Positions 29,012-38,437 of a stretch of DNA of 64,000 bases are shown one piece after another. The notes under the pieces were generated by a model that was not told the DNA's origin, searched no databases, and saw nothing but the letters and a program-made list of their open reading frames with translations. Numbering within the stretch: the first letter of the stretch is position 1; every line of letters begins with the position of its first letter. The translations under genes and the position numbers were made by a program. The stretch spans positions 19,661-83,660 of the forward strand of contig NZ_NIXO01000027.1 of NCBI RefSeq assembly GCF_002204795.1, given 5' to 3'. This DNA comes from Pseudomonas sp. K2I15 (GTDB lineage: Bacteria > Pseudomonadota > Gammaproteobacteria > Pseudomonadales > Pseudomonadaceae).

Positions 29012-30439
29012 TTACAGGCTCATTCGAGTCGCTAAAGAGTCAACATACTCCTGCCACTCATCAAGCACCTGCCGCTGAAACGGTGTAGCACTAACAGCCA
29101 ACTCAAGACGTGCCTGCTTAAAACCCTCAAGGGTGTTTGGCGCGCCCCATTGCGGGTCTGACAAACGTTGCTGACAGAAAACTCTCCAGCGTTGTTGCTC
29201 CTCACTATTCAGGGTGTGCGGAAAGTTACGGGCGCGATAGCGAAATAATAATTCCGGCAAACGCTCATCATCGAAAGGCCATTGCTGGCGCGCTAGTTGC
29301 TCAGGCTCGGCGACTCTCACTTGTTCACATAAACGTCGATCACGATCACCGATAAAACCATCGTATAGCTGCTGCTCCGGATCGGCGCTCGACGCAAAAT
29401 CTTCCTCGGCGTAAATCGCTGCTAATTTATCGCGCCATAGTTCTTGTGCGTCGCTTAGCCGCAGGGCACGAGCTGCGTACTCATCCATATCCAGTTGCAG
29501 ACGCTCGCGGTCTTGCGCCCGCAGCACACTTAAAGGCGCGACCACCGGGCAGCGATTGATGTGCAACAACTTGAGCGGCACCGGCAACTCGCCTTCCGCA
29601 AGGTCGTCACGGCGGGTATATAAGCGCCGACGCAGGGTGTCGGCGTCCTCGTCCAACAGCCCCTGCGGGTCGAGCCCCAGGTCGCAGACGATCAACGCAT
29701 TGCGGTTGCGCGGGTGCCACGCCAGCGGCAGCACCACGCCCAGGTAATGACGCTCGGCAGAAAAACGGCCGGAGATATGCACCATCGGCTGCAACAACCG
29801 CACCTGGTCCATGACCCGTTGCTTGCTGCGTAACTGAAACAGCCAGTCATAGAGCTTGGGTTGCTTCTCACGGACCAACCGGGCCAGGGCGATGGTGGCA
29901 CGTACATCGGACAAGGCGTCGTGGGCCTGCCCGTGATCGATGCCATTGGCGGCCGTCAACCGTTCAAGCTTGAGGGTGACGCGCCCGTCCTGTTCCGGCC
30001 AGACGATCCCGTCCGGGCGCAGGGCGTAGGCGGTGCGTACCACGTCGATCAGGTCCCAGCGGCTGTTACCGCCTTGCCATTCCCGGGCATAAGGGTCAAA
30101 AAAGTTGCGGTACAAACTGTAGCGCGTCATCTCATCGTCAAAACGCAAGGTGTTGTAGCCGGCCCCGCACGTGCCCGGGGCCGCCAGTTCCGCGTGCACC
30201 CGTGTCATGAAGTCGGCTTCGGCCAGGCCCTTTTCCGCCAGCACGCCGGGGGTGATGCCGGTAATCGCGCACGCCGCCGGATGCGGCAGGATATCGTCGC
30301 TGGGCTGGCAGTAGAGATTGACCGGCGGCCCTACCTCGTTGAGCTCAAGGTCGGTGCGAATGCCGGCTACCTGCAGCGGGCGATCGTTACGCGGGTTGAT
30401 GCCGGTGGTTTCATAGTCGTACCAGAAAATGGTGGTCAC
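29012..30439 (-). CDS. sbcB: Exonuclease I
   Basis: A 475-residue DEDDh exonuclease. Exo I motif is FWYDYETTGINPRNDRPLQV (Asp and Glu at residues 8 and 10), with NTLRFDDEMTRYS and GQAHDALSDVRATIALARL supplying the other acidic residues and the His. SH3-like and C-terminal helical domains follow. It degrades single-stranded DNA 3' to 5' and acts in mismatch repair and recombination. Convergent with mvaT, as I recall in P. aeruginosa. Confidence 0.96.
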   Translation of the reverse strand: MTTIFWYDYETTGINPRNDRPLQVAGIRTDLELNEVGPPVNLYCQPSDDILPHPAACAITGITPGVLAEKGLAEADFMTRVHAELAAPGTCGAGYNTLRFDDEMTRYSLYRNFFDPYAREWQGGNSRWDLIDVVRTAYALRPDGIVWPEQDGRVTLKLERLTAANGIDHGQAHDALSDVRATIALARLVREKQPKLYDWLFQLRSKQRVMDQVRLLQPMVHISGRFSAERHYLGVVLPLAWHPRNRNALIVCDLGLDPQGLLDEDADTLRRRLYTRRDDLAEGELPVPLKLLHINRCPVVAPLSVLRAQDRERLQLDMDEYAARALRLSDAQELWRDKLAAIYAEEDFASSADPEQQLYDGFIGDRDRRLCEQVRVAEPEQLARQQWPFDDERLPELLFRYRARNFPHTLNSEEQQRWRVFCQQRLSDPQWGAPNTLEGFKQARLELAVSATPFQRQVLDEWQEYVDSLATRMSL

Positions 30440-30628
30440 GGGCTATTCCTGTGCTGAAGACCGGCAAAGTCTAGGCGCTGGAAGGCACCGGCGGCCAGCA
30501 CTGTGTTCACTGTACAAACATTCAGTAAATCGTTGAGTGGTTGCTTCCACCGTCGACACTGCTAGCATCGGTCTTTCCAACTCCGCCGCTGCCGCCCAGG
30601 CGCCAGCGCCGCACTGCCAAGGACCGCG

Positions 30629-31321
30629 ATGCCACCTGCGCCACTGGATACCCGCTACCAGATCGAGACCCCGGAGGGCATCGACCTGCCCCTGCGCCCG
30701 GCCGGCCTGCTGGTCCGCTCGCTGGCCTTTGCCTTCGACCTGGGGTTGCGCGGCCTGATTCTCGGCATCCTGTTCATCGCCCTGGCTTTTCTCGGTAACC
30801 TGGGTATTGGCCTGGGTTCGCTGCTGCTGTTCCTCGTCAGTTGGTGGTACATGGTGCTGTTCGAGGTCCTCAACCAGGGCTGCTCACCCGGCAAGCAGAT
30901 CATGGGCCTGCGGGTGGTACAGGACGACGGCACACCCATTGGCTGGTCGGCCTCGCTGATCCGTAACCTGCTGCGTTTTGTCGACATGCTGCCGTTCGGC
31001 TACTTCCTCGGCGCCATCAGTTGCCTGCAACACCCCAACTTCAAGCGCCTGGGCGACCTGGCGGCCGGGACCCTGGTGATCTACCGCGAACAACCACTTT
31101 CCCGTCCGCAAGTGCCGCAAGCCCCGCCACTGCGACTGCCGTTCGCCCTTGAGCTGAACGAACAACGGGCGATTCTCAGCTTCGCCGAACGCCAGGGCGA
31201 ACTGTCCACCGAGCGAGTCAACGAACTGGCCGCCATCCTGGCCACACCTCTGCAGGTCTCCCCTGCCCGTGCAGTGGCAGAACTCAACGGCGTGGCCCGT
31301 GGTTTGTTGGGGCCAGCATGA
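30629..31321 (+). CDS. RDD-family membrane protein
   Basis: A 230-residue protein. The RDD domain covers about residues 20-155, with membrane helices near 28-48, 52-74 and 110-130 and the conserved Arg/Asp pattern (AGLLVRSLAFAFDLGLR and CSPGKQIMGLRVV). The C-terminal 75 residues are soluble. RDD proteins are thought to move small ions or solutes but are mostly uncharacterised. First gene of a tight six-gene operon; its TGA overlaps the next ATG (ATGA). Confidence 0.88.
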   Translation: MPPAPLDTRYQIETPEGIDLPLRPAGLLVRSLAFAFDLGLRGLILGILFIALAFLGNLGIGLGSLLLFLVSWWYMVLFEVLNQGCSPGKQIMGLRVVQDDGTPIGWSASLIRNLLRFVDMLPFGYFLGAISCLQHPNFKRLGDLAAGTLVIYREQPLSRPQVPQAPPLRLPFALELNEQRAILSFAERQGELSTERVNELAAILATPLQVSPARAVAELNGVARGLLGPA

Positions 31322-32298
31322 AGCAGAGTCTTTTCGAAAGCCGTCACCAGCCACAATGGCAAGCCTTTGCCACACAGTTGGCACAGTTGGAAAAAGGCAA
31401 GGCCAAGCACACTGACTTCGCCGACTTCCCCCATCAGTACCGGCAGTTGTGCCAGCATCTGGCGCTGGCCCAGGAGCGCGGCTACAGCAGCTATCTGGTT
31501 GACCCGTTGCAGCAACTTGCCTTGCGCGGCCATCAACAGTTGTATCGTCATCGCAGCCAGTTGGGCGCAAACGTGCTGAGCTTTCTGCTGGCAGACTTTC
31601 CCAGGCTGGTTCGCGCGCAATGGCCATTCGTGCTGGCCGCCAGCCTGCTGTTCTTCGGCAGCCTGATCGGCATCGCATTGCTGGTGTACCTGTTTCCAGA
31701 CTTGATCTACAGCATCGTCAGCCCCCAGCAGGTGGCCGAGATGCAGGGCATGTACGATCCCGATGCCAGCCGGCTGGGCCGGGCAGCCGAACGCGCCTCC
31801 AGCGAAGACTGGATGATGTTTGGCTACTACGTGATGCACAACATCGGCATCGCCTTCCAGACCTTTGCCGCCGGGCTGTTATTCGGCCTGGGCAGCGTGT
31901 TTTTCCTGTTCTTCAACGGCCTGATCATTGGTGCCGTCGCCGGGCACCTGACACAAATCGGCTACGGCCAAACTTTCTGGTCATTTGTGATTGGCCATGG
32001 CGCCTTCGAACTCAGCGCTATCGCCCTGGCTGGCGCGGCCGGCCTGCAACTGGGCTGGGCATTGATAGCGCCGGGGCAACTGACAAGAGGCGAATCCCTG
32101 CGGCTGGCCGCGCGTAAAAGCGTGCAAATGATTTGTGGGGTGATGGTGTTCCTGCTGATCGCCGCGTTTATCGAGGCGTATTGGTCCTCCACCACGGCCG
32201 TGGCGCCGTGGATCAAGTACCTGGTGGGCGCCGCCCTGTGGTTGCTGATGGCCGCCTACCTGCTGTTTGCCGGACGGAACCGCCATGCGCCTGAGTGA
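31318..32298 (+). CDS. SpoIIM-like (stage II sporulation protein M family) membrane protein
   Basis: A 326-residue protein. Residues 1-95 are soluble and helical; then come five or so membrane helices beginning at about 104 and including the conserved GYYVMHNIGIAFQTFAAGLL. In Bacillus SpoIIM acts in the peptidoglycan machinery of engulfment; Pseudomonas does not sporulate, so its role must differ. It overlaps the RDD gene by four bases and the DUF4129 gene by 14. Confidence 0.86.
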   Translation: MKQSLFESRHQPQWQAFATQLAQLEKGKAKHTDFADFPHQYRQLCQHLALAQERGYSSYLVDPLQQLALRGHQQLYRHRSQLGANVLSFLLADFPRLVRAQWPFVLAASLLFFGSLIGIALLVYLFPDLIYSIVSPQQVAEMQGMYDPDASRLGRAAERASSEDWMMFGYYVMHNIGIAFQTFAAGLLFGLGSVFFLFFNGLIIGAVAGHLTQIGYGQTFWSFVIGHGAFELSAIALAGAAGLQLGWALIAPGQLTRGESLRLAARKSVQMICGVMVFLLIAAFIEAYWSSTTAVAPWIKYLVGAALWLLMAAYLLFAGRNRHAPE

Positions 32299-33814
32299 TG
32301 CCAGCGTCGTGATCCGCCCGCGTACCTCCTGGGAAGCCATGGACCTCGGCATCCTGCTGGCCCGCGAACATCGGCTGCTGCTGATGAGCAGTTGGGCCAT
32401 CGTGACCTTGCCGATCTTCGCCCTGTTCAGCGTGCTGCTGTGGAACCATCCCTCCACTGCGCTGTTGCTGTTCTGGTGGTTGAAACCGGCATTCGACCGC
32501 CTGCCCCTATACATCCTGTCCAAGGCCCTGTTCGGCGAAACACCGAGCCTCAAGCAGGCACTGCGCCAATGGCCGCGCCTGCTCAAGGGCCAACTGCTGG
32601 CCAGCCTGACCTGGCGGCGCTTCAGCCTGAGCCGCAGCTTCGTGATGCCGGTCGTCCAGCTCGAAGGCCTGAATGGCCAGGCGCGCCAACAACGTCTTGG
32701 GGTGCTGCAACAACGCAACGCCGGTGCCGCGCGGTGGTTGACCCTGATCGGGGTGCACCTGGAAATCGCCCTGTGGTTCGGGTTGATGGCCGTGTTTTAT
32801 TTCTTCCTGCCGCAACAGGTGGAACGGGACTGGGATTGGCAACAGCTGGTCCTCACCGCCGGGCACGACTGGCTGTGGCTGGAACACCTGACCAACGCCT
32901 TCTATGCCTTGATCCTGATGTTCTGGGAACCTATCTATGTCGCCTGTGGTTTCAGCCTGTACCTGAACCGCCGCACCGTACTGGAAGCCTGGGACCTGGA
33001 ACTGGTGTTCCGCCGGCTGCGTCAGCGTTTGAGTGGCGTGGCGCCACTCCTGTTGCTGGTGATCGGACTGATGCTTGCCCCGGCGACTCCACCGGTGTGG
33101 GCCGATGAGGCGGCTCCCCAAACGCCGCTGAGTACGCAATCGGCCAATCAGTCGATCAAGGCACTGCTGGAGCAGCCACCGTTCAAAAACCCGGAAACCG
33201 TCACCCGCTATCGCTTCGGCGAGGATAAAGCTGCGGACAAAAACAAACCGGCAGGTGACGCCAAGCTGCCGGCCTGGCTGGAAGCATTGCTGAACAACCT
33301 CAACAGCGATTCGTTCAAGCACGTCGCCAAGGGCCTCGAGGTACTGCTCTGGGGATTGCTGTTGGGTGGGCTGGCACTGGTGATCTGGCGTTATCGCGAC
33401 TGGCTGCACGCCTTTGTCAGCCGGCGCAGCCCGCGCAAGCCAAAGGCTGTCAAACCCGCTCCCGCTCAACTATTCGGCCTCGAACTGGGAGCCGACACCT
33501 TGCCGGAGGACATCGCCGGCACCGCAGAACAGCTCTGGGCAACACAGCCCCGGGAAGCTCTCGGTTTGCTGTACCGTGGCTTGCTCAGCCGCTTGCTGCA
33601 CGACTTCAATCTGCCACTGAAAAACGCCGACACGGAAGGCCAGGTCCTGGAGCGTATCCGCCAACTGCAACAACCGCAGTTGCTGGCATTCAGCGACGAA
33701 CTGACCCGCTACTGGCAAAACCTTGCCTATGGCCACCGCCTGCCGCCCACCGTGGCGCAACAACAGCTATGCAACAGTTGGCGAGCCCTGTTCGGTTCGG
33801 GAGCGGCGCAATGA
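32285..33814 (+). CDS. DUF4129-domain membrane protein
   Basis: A 509-residue protein. Several membrane segments lie between residues 30 and 280; a signal-like helix near 255-275 ends in ATPPVWADE, an extracytoplasmic stretch of about 60 residues follows, then another helix (about 345-362) and a cytoplasmic DUF4129 domain with REALGLLYRGLLSRLLHDF. DUF4129 occurs next to MoxR/DUF58 and transglutaminase genes in many bacteria; its function is unknown. I chose the ATG at 32285, within the end of the SpoIIM-like gene, six codons inside the longest frame. Confidence 0.82.
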   Translation: MRLSDASVVIRPRTSWEAMDLGILLAREHRLLLMSSWAIVTLPIFALFSVLLWNHPSTALLLFWWLKPAFDRLPLYILSKALFGETPSLKQALRQWPRLLKGQLLASLTWRRFSLSRSFVMPVVQLEGLNGQARQQRLGVLQQRNAGAARWLTLIGVHLEIALWFGLMAVFYFFLPQQVERDWDWQQLVLTAGHDWLWLEHLTNAFYALILMFWEPIYVACGFSLYLNRRTVLEAWDLELVFRRLRQRLSGVAPLLLLVIGLMLAPATPPVWADEAAPQTPLSTQSANQSIKALLEQPPFKNPETVTRYRFGEDKAADKNKPAGDAKLPAWLEALLNNLNSDSFKHVAKGLEVLLWGLLLGGLALVIWRYRDWLHAFVSRRSPRKPKAVKPAPAQLFGLELGADTLPEDIAGTAEQLWATQPREALGLLYRGLLSRLLHDFNLPLKNADTEGQVLERIRQLQQPQLLAFSDELTRYWQNLAYGHRLPPTVAQQQLCNSWRALFGSGAAQ

Positions 33815-34968
33815 ACCGGCCATTACTGTGGGTCGGGCTGCTTGTGGCGTGCTTGCTCGCAGCCGGCGGCTTTTATGCCTGGCACAAGGCAACTCCGTAT
33901 CAGGAAAAGGTGGACCGCGGCCCTTCGCCCGAAGCCCTGGCTAACCCATACCTCGCGGCGGAACACTTTCTGCGCCAGCAAGGCCTGGTGGTGGAGCACG
34001 CCAACAGCCTGGAGCGGCTGGCCAGTCTTTCACCCAAAGGCAACACGCTGCTGTTGCTGGGCGAGCGCAGCAACATGAGCCCGCCCCAGGTTGATCAACT
34101 GCTGCAATGGACCCGGGCTGGCGGCCACCTGCTGCTGGTAGCCGAAGCGCTGTGGGATGAGGACACCGGTAAAAGTGGTGACCTGCTGCTGGATCGCGTG
34201 CAGATCCACCAAGCTTTCAGTGAAGAGTTCGACACGCCAGCACCCGCGCGTAAAAAGAAAACGCCGGACCTGACCAAACTCTATGTGGACAACGAAACGG
34301 CCCCGGCCTATTTCAGCTTCGACACCGACTTCAATCTCACCGACCCCAAACACCTGGCGCAATTTTCGGCCAACAGTGCCAAGTCGACGCACCTGATGCA
34401 GGTCAACCTCGGGCAAGGCCGTGTGACCGTGGTGACCGACAGCGACCTGTGGAAAAACCCAGCCATCGGCCAACACGACAACGCCTGGCTGCTCTGGTAC
34501 CTGAGTCAGGGCACTCAGGTCACGCTGCTGTTCAACACCGATGTCGAGGATCTGTTCAGCCTCTTGCTGCGCTACTTTCCCCAGGCATTGGTGGCACTTG
34601 CCGCACTGATCGCCCTGGGGTTATGGCACGCCAGCATGCGCCAGGGGCCGATCCGACAACCGGCACCCAAGGCACGCCGGCAATTGCAGGAACACTTGAA
34701 AGCCAGTGCCGACTTCCTGTTGCGCCGCGGCGGGCAGAACAGCCTGCTGCAAGCCTTGCAGCGCGACATCCAGCGTACGGCAAGGCGCCGCCATCCGGGG
34801 TTCGAACACCTCGACACCGCCGAACAATCGCGAGTCCTTGAACGCCTGACCCGCCAACCCTCCCTCGTCATCAGCCAGGCCCTCGGCCCACTCCCGGCGA
34901 AACGGCTCTCCAGCGCCGACTTCAGCCGCCAGGTGGCCTGCCTGCAAACCCTCAGGAATGCCCTATGA
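33811..34968 (+). CDS. DUF4350-domain membrane protein
   Basis: A 385-residue protein. A first membrane helix is at residues 6-24, followed by an extracytoplasmic domain of the DUF4350 type (SPEALANPYLAAEHFLRQQG, NTLLLLGERSNMSPPQVDQL, GHLLLVAEALWD), which has a class-I glutaminase-like look without a catalytic Cys. A second helix is near 255-275, then a soluble tail. Its ATG overlaps the preceding TGA (ATGA), as its own TGA overlaps moxR. Confidence 0.83.
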   Translation: MNRPLLWVGLLVACLLAAGGFYAWHKATPYQEKVDRGPSPEALANPYLAAEHFLRQQGLVVEHANSLERLASLSPKGNTLLLLGERSNMSPPQVDQLLQWTRAGGHLLLVAEALWDEDTGKSGDLLLDRVQIHQAFSEEFDTPAPARKKKTPDLTKLYVDNETAPAYFSFDTDFNLTDPKHLAQFSANSAKSTHLMQVNLGQGRVTVVTDSDLWKNPAIGQHDNAWLLWYLSQGTQVTLLFNTDVEDLFSLLLRYFPQALVALAALIALGLWHASMRQGPIRQPAPKARRQLQEHLKASADFLLRRGGQNSLLQALQRDIQRTARRRHPGFEHLDTAEQSRVLERLTRQPSLVISQALGPLPAKRLSSADFSRQVACLQTLRNAL

Positions 34969-35945
34969 GCGAATTTCCCGCCGCTGACCCGATTCAGCGC
35001 GCCAGCCAACTGGCCCAGGCCTTGCGCGCCGAACTGCGCAAGGCGGTCATCGGCCAGGACCAGGTGATCGATGACGTACTCACGGCGTTGATCGCCGGTG
35101 GCCATGTACTGCTTGAAGGCGTTCCCGGCCTGGGCAAAACCTTGCTGGTACGTGCCCTGGCGCGCTGCTTTGGTGGCGAGTTCGCGCGCATCCAGTTCAC
35201 GCCGGACCTGATGCCCAGCGACGTGACCGGCCATGCCGTGTACGACCTGCATACCGAGCAGTTCAAGCTGCGCAAGGGGCCGTTGTTTACCAACCTGCTG
35301 TTGGCCGACGAGATCAACCGTGCCCCGGCGAAAACCCAGGCGGCGTTGCTCGAAGCCATGCAGGAACGCCAGGTCACCCTCGAAGGCGAAGCGCTGCCCA
35401 TTGGCCAACCGTTCATGGTGCTGGCCACCCAGAACCCCATCGAGCAGGAGGGTACTTACCCGTTGCCCGAAGCCGAACTGGACCGCTTCATGCTCAAGGT
35501 GCGCATGGACTACCCGCAGGCGCAACACGAACTGGACATGGTGCGCGAAGTCACCCGCTCGTCCCGGGCCGACATGCTCGATGTACAACCGCTGCGCACG
35601 GTGCTGCACGCTGAAGATGTACTGCTGTTGCAACAGATTGCCAGCGAACTGGCACTGGATGAGCAAGTGCTCGACTACGCCGTACGCCTGGCCCGCACCA
35701 CCCGCAGTTGGCCGGGGCTAACCATCGGCGCCGGCCCCCGGGCCTCCATCGCTCTGGTTCGTGGCGCACGGGCCCGGGCGTTGCTGCGCGGTGGCGAGTT
35801 CGTGACCCCGGACGACATCAAGGGCTGCGCCCTGGCAGTGTTGCGCCACCGGGTGCGCATTGCCCCGGAGCTGGATATCGACGGGCTGGAAGTCGACCAG
35901 GTGCTCCAGCAACTGCTGGATCAAGTTCCGGCGCCACGGCAATGA
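34965..35945 (+). CDS. MoxR-family AAA+ ATPase
   Basis: A 326-residue AAA_3 ATPase. Walker A is GVPGLGKTLLVRALA near residue 47, Walker B LLLADEINRAPAKTQAALLE near 108, sensor 1 VLATQNPIEQEGTYPLPEAE, and the lid domain includes DDIKGCALAVLRHR. MoxR proteins act as chaperone-like remodellers that mature enzyme or membrane complexes, typically with a partner carrying a VWA or DUF58 domain. It lies between DUF4350 and DUF58 genes, whose products are the likely partners. Confidence 0.93.
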   Translation: MSEFPAADPIQRASQLAQALRAELRKAVIGQDQVIDDVLTALIAGGHVLLEGVPGLGKTLLVRALARCFGGEFARIQFTPDLMPSDVTGHAVYDLHTEQFKLRKGPLFTNLLLADEINRAPAKTQAALLEAMQERQVTLEGEALPIGQPFMVLATQNPIEQEGTYPLPEAELDRFMLKVRMDYPQAQHELDMVREVTRSSRADMLDVQPLRTVLHAEDVLLLQQIASELALDEQVLDYAVRLARTTRSWPGLTIGAGPRASIALVRGARARALLRGGEFVTPDDIKGCALAVLRHRVRIAPELDIDGLEVDQVLQQLLDQVPAPRQ

Positions 35946-35952
35946 CACGCCT

Positions 35953-37284
35953 ATGAGACCGACCCGCCTGCTATTGATCTGGCTCGGTGTGCTGCTGGGC
36001 TTGAGTATCCTGCTCGGCGCACTGGTGGCGCTGCAGGTCAAGGTGCCAGACACCCTGCACTCGGTGACGTGGGGCTTGCTGCTGGCGCTGCTGCTACTGA
36101 CCCTTTTGGACGCCAGCCGCCTGCGCCGCCGGCCGTCCCCGCGCGTGCGACGGCAGATGCCCGGCAGCCTGGCATTAGGTCGCTGGGGGGATGTGCGAGT
36201 GACGCTGGAACACGACTATCCCCAGCCGTTGGTAGTCCAGGTATTCGACCATGTGCCGGACGGTTTGGCGGTGGAGAACCTGCCCCAGTCCATCGAACTG
36301 CGACCCGGTGAGCAGAGCGAATTGGGCTACCGGCTACGACCGCTGAGGCGCGGGCATTTCAGTTTTACCCGCTGTGAAATCCATCTTCCCAGCGCATTGG
36401 GGCTGTGGTCGGCAAGACGCCTGATAGACATCAGCGACGCCACCCGCGTCTACCCGGACTTCGCCCGCCTGTACGGCGCGCAGTTGCTGGCAGTGGACAA
36501 CTGGCTCAACCAGCTTGGCGTACGCCAGCGGCAACGGCGCGGGCTGGGGCTGGAGTTTCATCAACTGCGCGAGTTTCGCGAGGGCGACAGCTTGCGCCAG
36601 ATCGACTGGAAAGCCACCGCCCGGCAACGCACGCCCATTGCCCGGGAGTACCAGGATGAGCGCGACCAGCAGATCATGTTCCTGCTCGATTGTGGCCGGC
36701 GCATGCGTAGCCAGGACGCCGAACTGTCGCACTTCGACCACGCCCTCAACGCCTGCCTGCTACTCAGTTACGTAGCGTTGCGCCAGGGCGATGCCGTAGG
36801 GCTCTGCACGTTTGCCTGCGACCAGCCGCGCTACCTGGCGCCGGTCAAGGGCAGCGGCCAGCTCAACCTGTTGCTGAACACGGTGTATGACCTGGACACT
36901 TCCCGGCGTACAGCCGATTACCAGGCGGCCGCCAGCCAATTGCTGGCCCGGCAGAAACGTCGCTCCCTGGTGATTGTGGTGACTAATTTGCGGGACGAGG
37001 AGGATGAAGAGTTGCTGAGCGCCGTCAAACGCATCAGTCGCCAGCATCGGGTAATGGTCGCCAGCCTGCGAGAAGAGGTCCTTGACCAGTTACGCCAAGC
37101 CCCCGTGCAAACCCTGCCCGAAGCCCTGGCCTATTGCGGCAATGTCGACTATCTCAATACCCGGGACGAACTCCATGACCGCTTGAACGCCCATGGTCTA
37201 TCAGTACTGGACACGCCGCCCTCGGAACTGGGAGCAGCCCTGGTAACCCGCTACCTGGGCTGGAAAAAAGCCGGCGTGTTATGA
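35953..37284 (+). CDS. DUF58-domain protein
   Basis: A 443-residue protein. Two membrane helices lie at residues 6-25 and 33-50. The DUF58 core is FREGDSLRQIDWKATARQR followed by EYQDERDQQIMFLLDCGRRM, the start of a VWA-like fold whose metal-binding DxSxS is here DCGRR and therefore degenerate. DUF58 proteins are standard partners of MoxR ATPases. The ATG at 35953 is seven bases after the moxR stop; the longer open frame reads into moxR and is not used. Confidence 0.88.
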   Translation: MRPTRLLLIWLGVLLGLSILLGALVALQVKVPDTLHSVTWGLLLALLLLTLLDASRLRRRPSPRVRRQMPGSLALGRWGDVRVTLEHDYPQPLVVQVFDHVPDGLAVENLPQSIELRPGEQSELGYRLRPLRRGHFSFTRCEIHLPSALGLWSARRLIDISDATRVYPDFARLYGAQLLAVDNWLNQLGVRQRQRRGLGLEFHQLREFREGDSLRQIDWKATARQRTPIAREYQDERDQQIMFLLDCGRRMRSQDAELSHFDHALNACLLLSYVALRQGDAVGLCTFACDQPRYLAPVKGSGQLNLLLNTVYDLDTSRRTADYQAAASQLLARQKRRSLVIVVTNLRDEEDEELLSAVKRISRQHRVMVASLREEVLDQLRQAPVQTLPEALAYCGNVDYLNTRDELHDRLNAHGLSVLDTPPSELGAALVTRYLGWKKAGVL

Positions 37285-37301
37285 CCGCTGGCGCAGGGCG
37301 C

Positions 37302-37661
37302 CTAGGCAGAGGCTTGCAAAGGATCAAAGCTGAAGTAATTCAACAGGGCGCTGATCACTTCCCCATATTCGGCAGGCGCATGGGACACGCTGAACCCGGA
37401 ATCGTAATGCTGCGGGTTTATATCCTCATGGCACCACAGGCAAGTAGCCGTGAGGTCGACAGCATGTACCTCGCCCTCGGGCCCCGGGATCTTCAAGCGC
37501 AGCTCGAACTCCACGTCGACCATCATGGGCAATTGGCTGATCAACATCAGCCCTTGCTCGGAAACATTGCCCAAATAGCCGATGGGCTTGTCCGTACAGC
37601 GATTGAACACTTGAAGGAAGCAAGGTAATTGATGCCGCTCGATCCGTCGGTGAGTAAACAT
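37302..37661 (-). CDS. PilZ-domain protein, predicted cyclic di-GMP receptor
   Basis: About 119 residues. Both parts of the cyclic di-GMP signature are present: RRIER (RxxxR, residues 5-9) and NVSEQG (NxSxxG, about residues 31-36). PilZ proteins pass the second-messenger signal to motility or polymer systems. I use the ATG giving MFTHRRIERHQLPC; the open frame extends 55 codons to a TTG but that stretch lacks family resemblance. Neither start has a strong ribosome-binding site. It is convergent with the DUF58 gene. Confidence 0.8.
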   Translation of the reverse strand: MFTHRRIERHQLPCFLQVFNRCTDKPIGYLGNVSEQGLMLISQLPMMVDVEFELRLKIPGPEGEVHAVDLTATCLWCHEDINPQHYDSGFSVSHAPAEYGEVISALLNYFSFDPLQASA

Positions 37662-37887
37662 GATGAGGTCGCCATCCAATGGCCATGATCGTGGCCGCTC
37701 CAGTGATTCGGAACGAACCGCAATGGCTCGCTCTCCCCCGGATATCGGTGCGACAACGGCAGGCGCCTTGTCACTTACAGCTGCCAAATCCGGGCATTCA
37801 ATCCGTTTGAATAGAAACCTATACAAACCGACATTTAAAGATTAGCCCAAGACTGGCAACGAGCCAGCTATAGCATCACAAATGTCA

Positions 37888-38262
37888 TCACAATGACGCA
37901 GGCCGCGGCTGGGCAACGCTCGCGCCGGGGTAATGCCCCAGTTGTTGCAGGGTATCCAGGCGGGCACGAGCGCGGAATGCGTACTCGCTCGCCGGGTATT
38001 GGCTGATGATGAATTGATAGGTTTGCACCGCATCAACAAACAGTTTCTCGCGCTCCAGGCATTGCCCGCGCAACATCGAGACTTCCGGTTGCACGTAGCG
38101 CCGGGAACGACTTTCACGGTCGACCTGGGACAGCTCAAGGGTGACCCGCTGGCAATCGCCTACACCGTAGGCGCGGTACGCATTGTTCAAATGATGGTCC
38201 ATCGACCAACGGGTACAGCCGACAACACTGACGGCCAGGGCAGCAATGATCACGATTCGCAT
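37888..38262 (-). CDS. Small lipoprotein with a tetratricopeptide-like region
   Basis: A 124-residue protein with a type II signal peptide: MRIVIIAALAVSVVGC, lipobox VVGC, lipidation at Cys16. The mature part (DRESRSRRYVQPEVSMLRGQ then AVQTYQFIISQYPASEYAFRA) looks like one or two TPR helices. Likely outer- or inner-membrane anchored in the periplasm; function unknown. ATG at 38262 preferred over an upstream start because it gives an intact signal peptide. Confidence 0.75.
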   Translation of the reverse strand: MRIVIIAALAVSVVGCTRWSMDHHLNNAYRAYGVGDCQRVTLELSQVDRESRSRRYVQPEVSMLRGQCLEREKLFVDAVQTYQFIISQYPASEYAFRARARLDTLQQLGHYPGASVAQPRPASL

Positions 38263-38437
38263 GGGGGTTCTCCTGTCTTGTGCAGTGTATCGACCCTTCA
38301 TCGAAAATCTTCAAGGTTGTTCATCTGTTCATGCAGAGTGAAAACAAGCGAATCATCGATAAGTAGTGCAAACGAACAATGACTACAACCAAAGAGCATA
38401 GTAGCCTTCCTCAGCGCTTGAACTCAGGAGTCTGTGC

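Noticed and set aside
35953..37284. DUF58 protein as a functional VWA metal-binding protein
   Set aside because: The expected DxSxS is DCGRR, so I described it only as VWA-like.
37302..37826. A longer PilZ protein starting at a TTG
   Set aside because: The extra 55 residues do not match PilZ proteins, and the internal ATG gives the expected start directly before the RxxxR motif.
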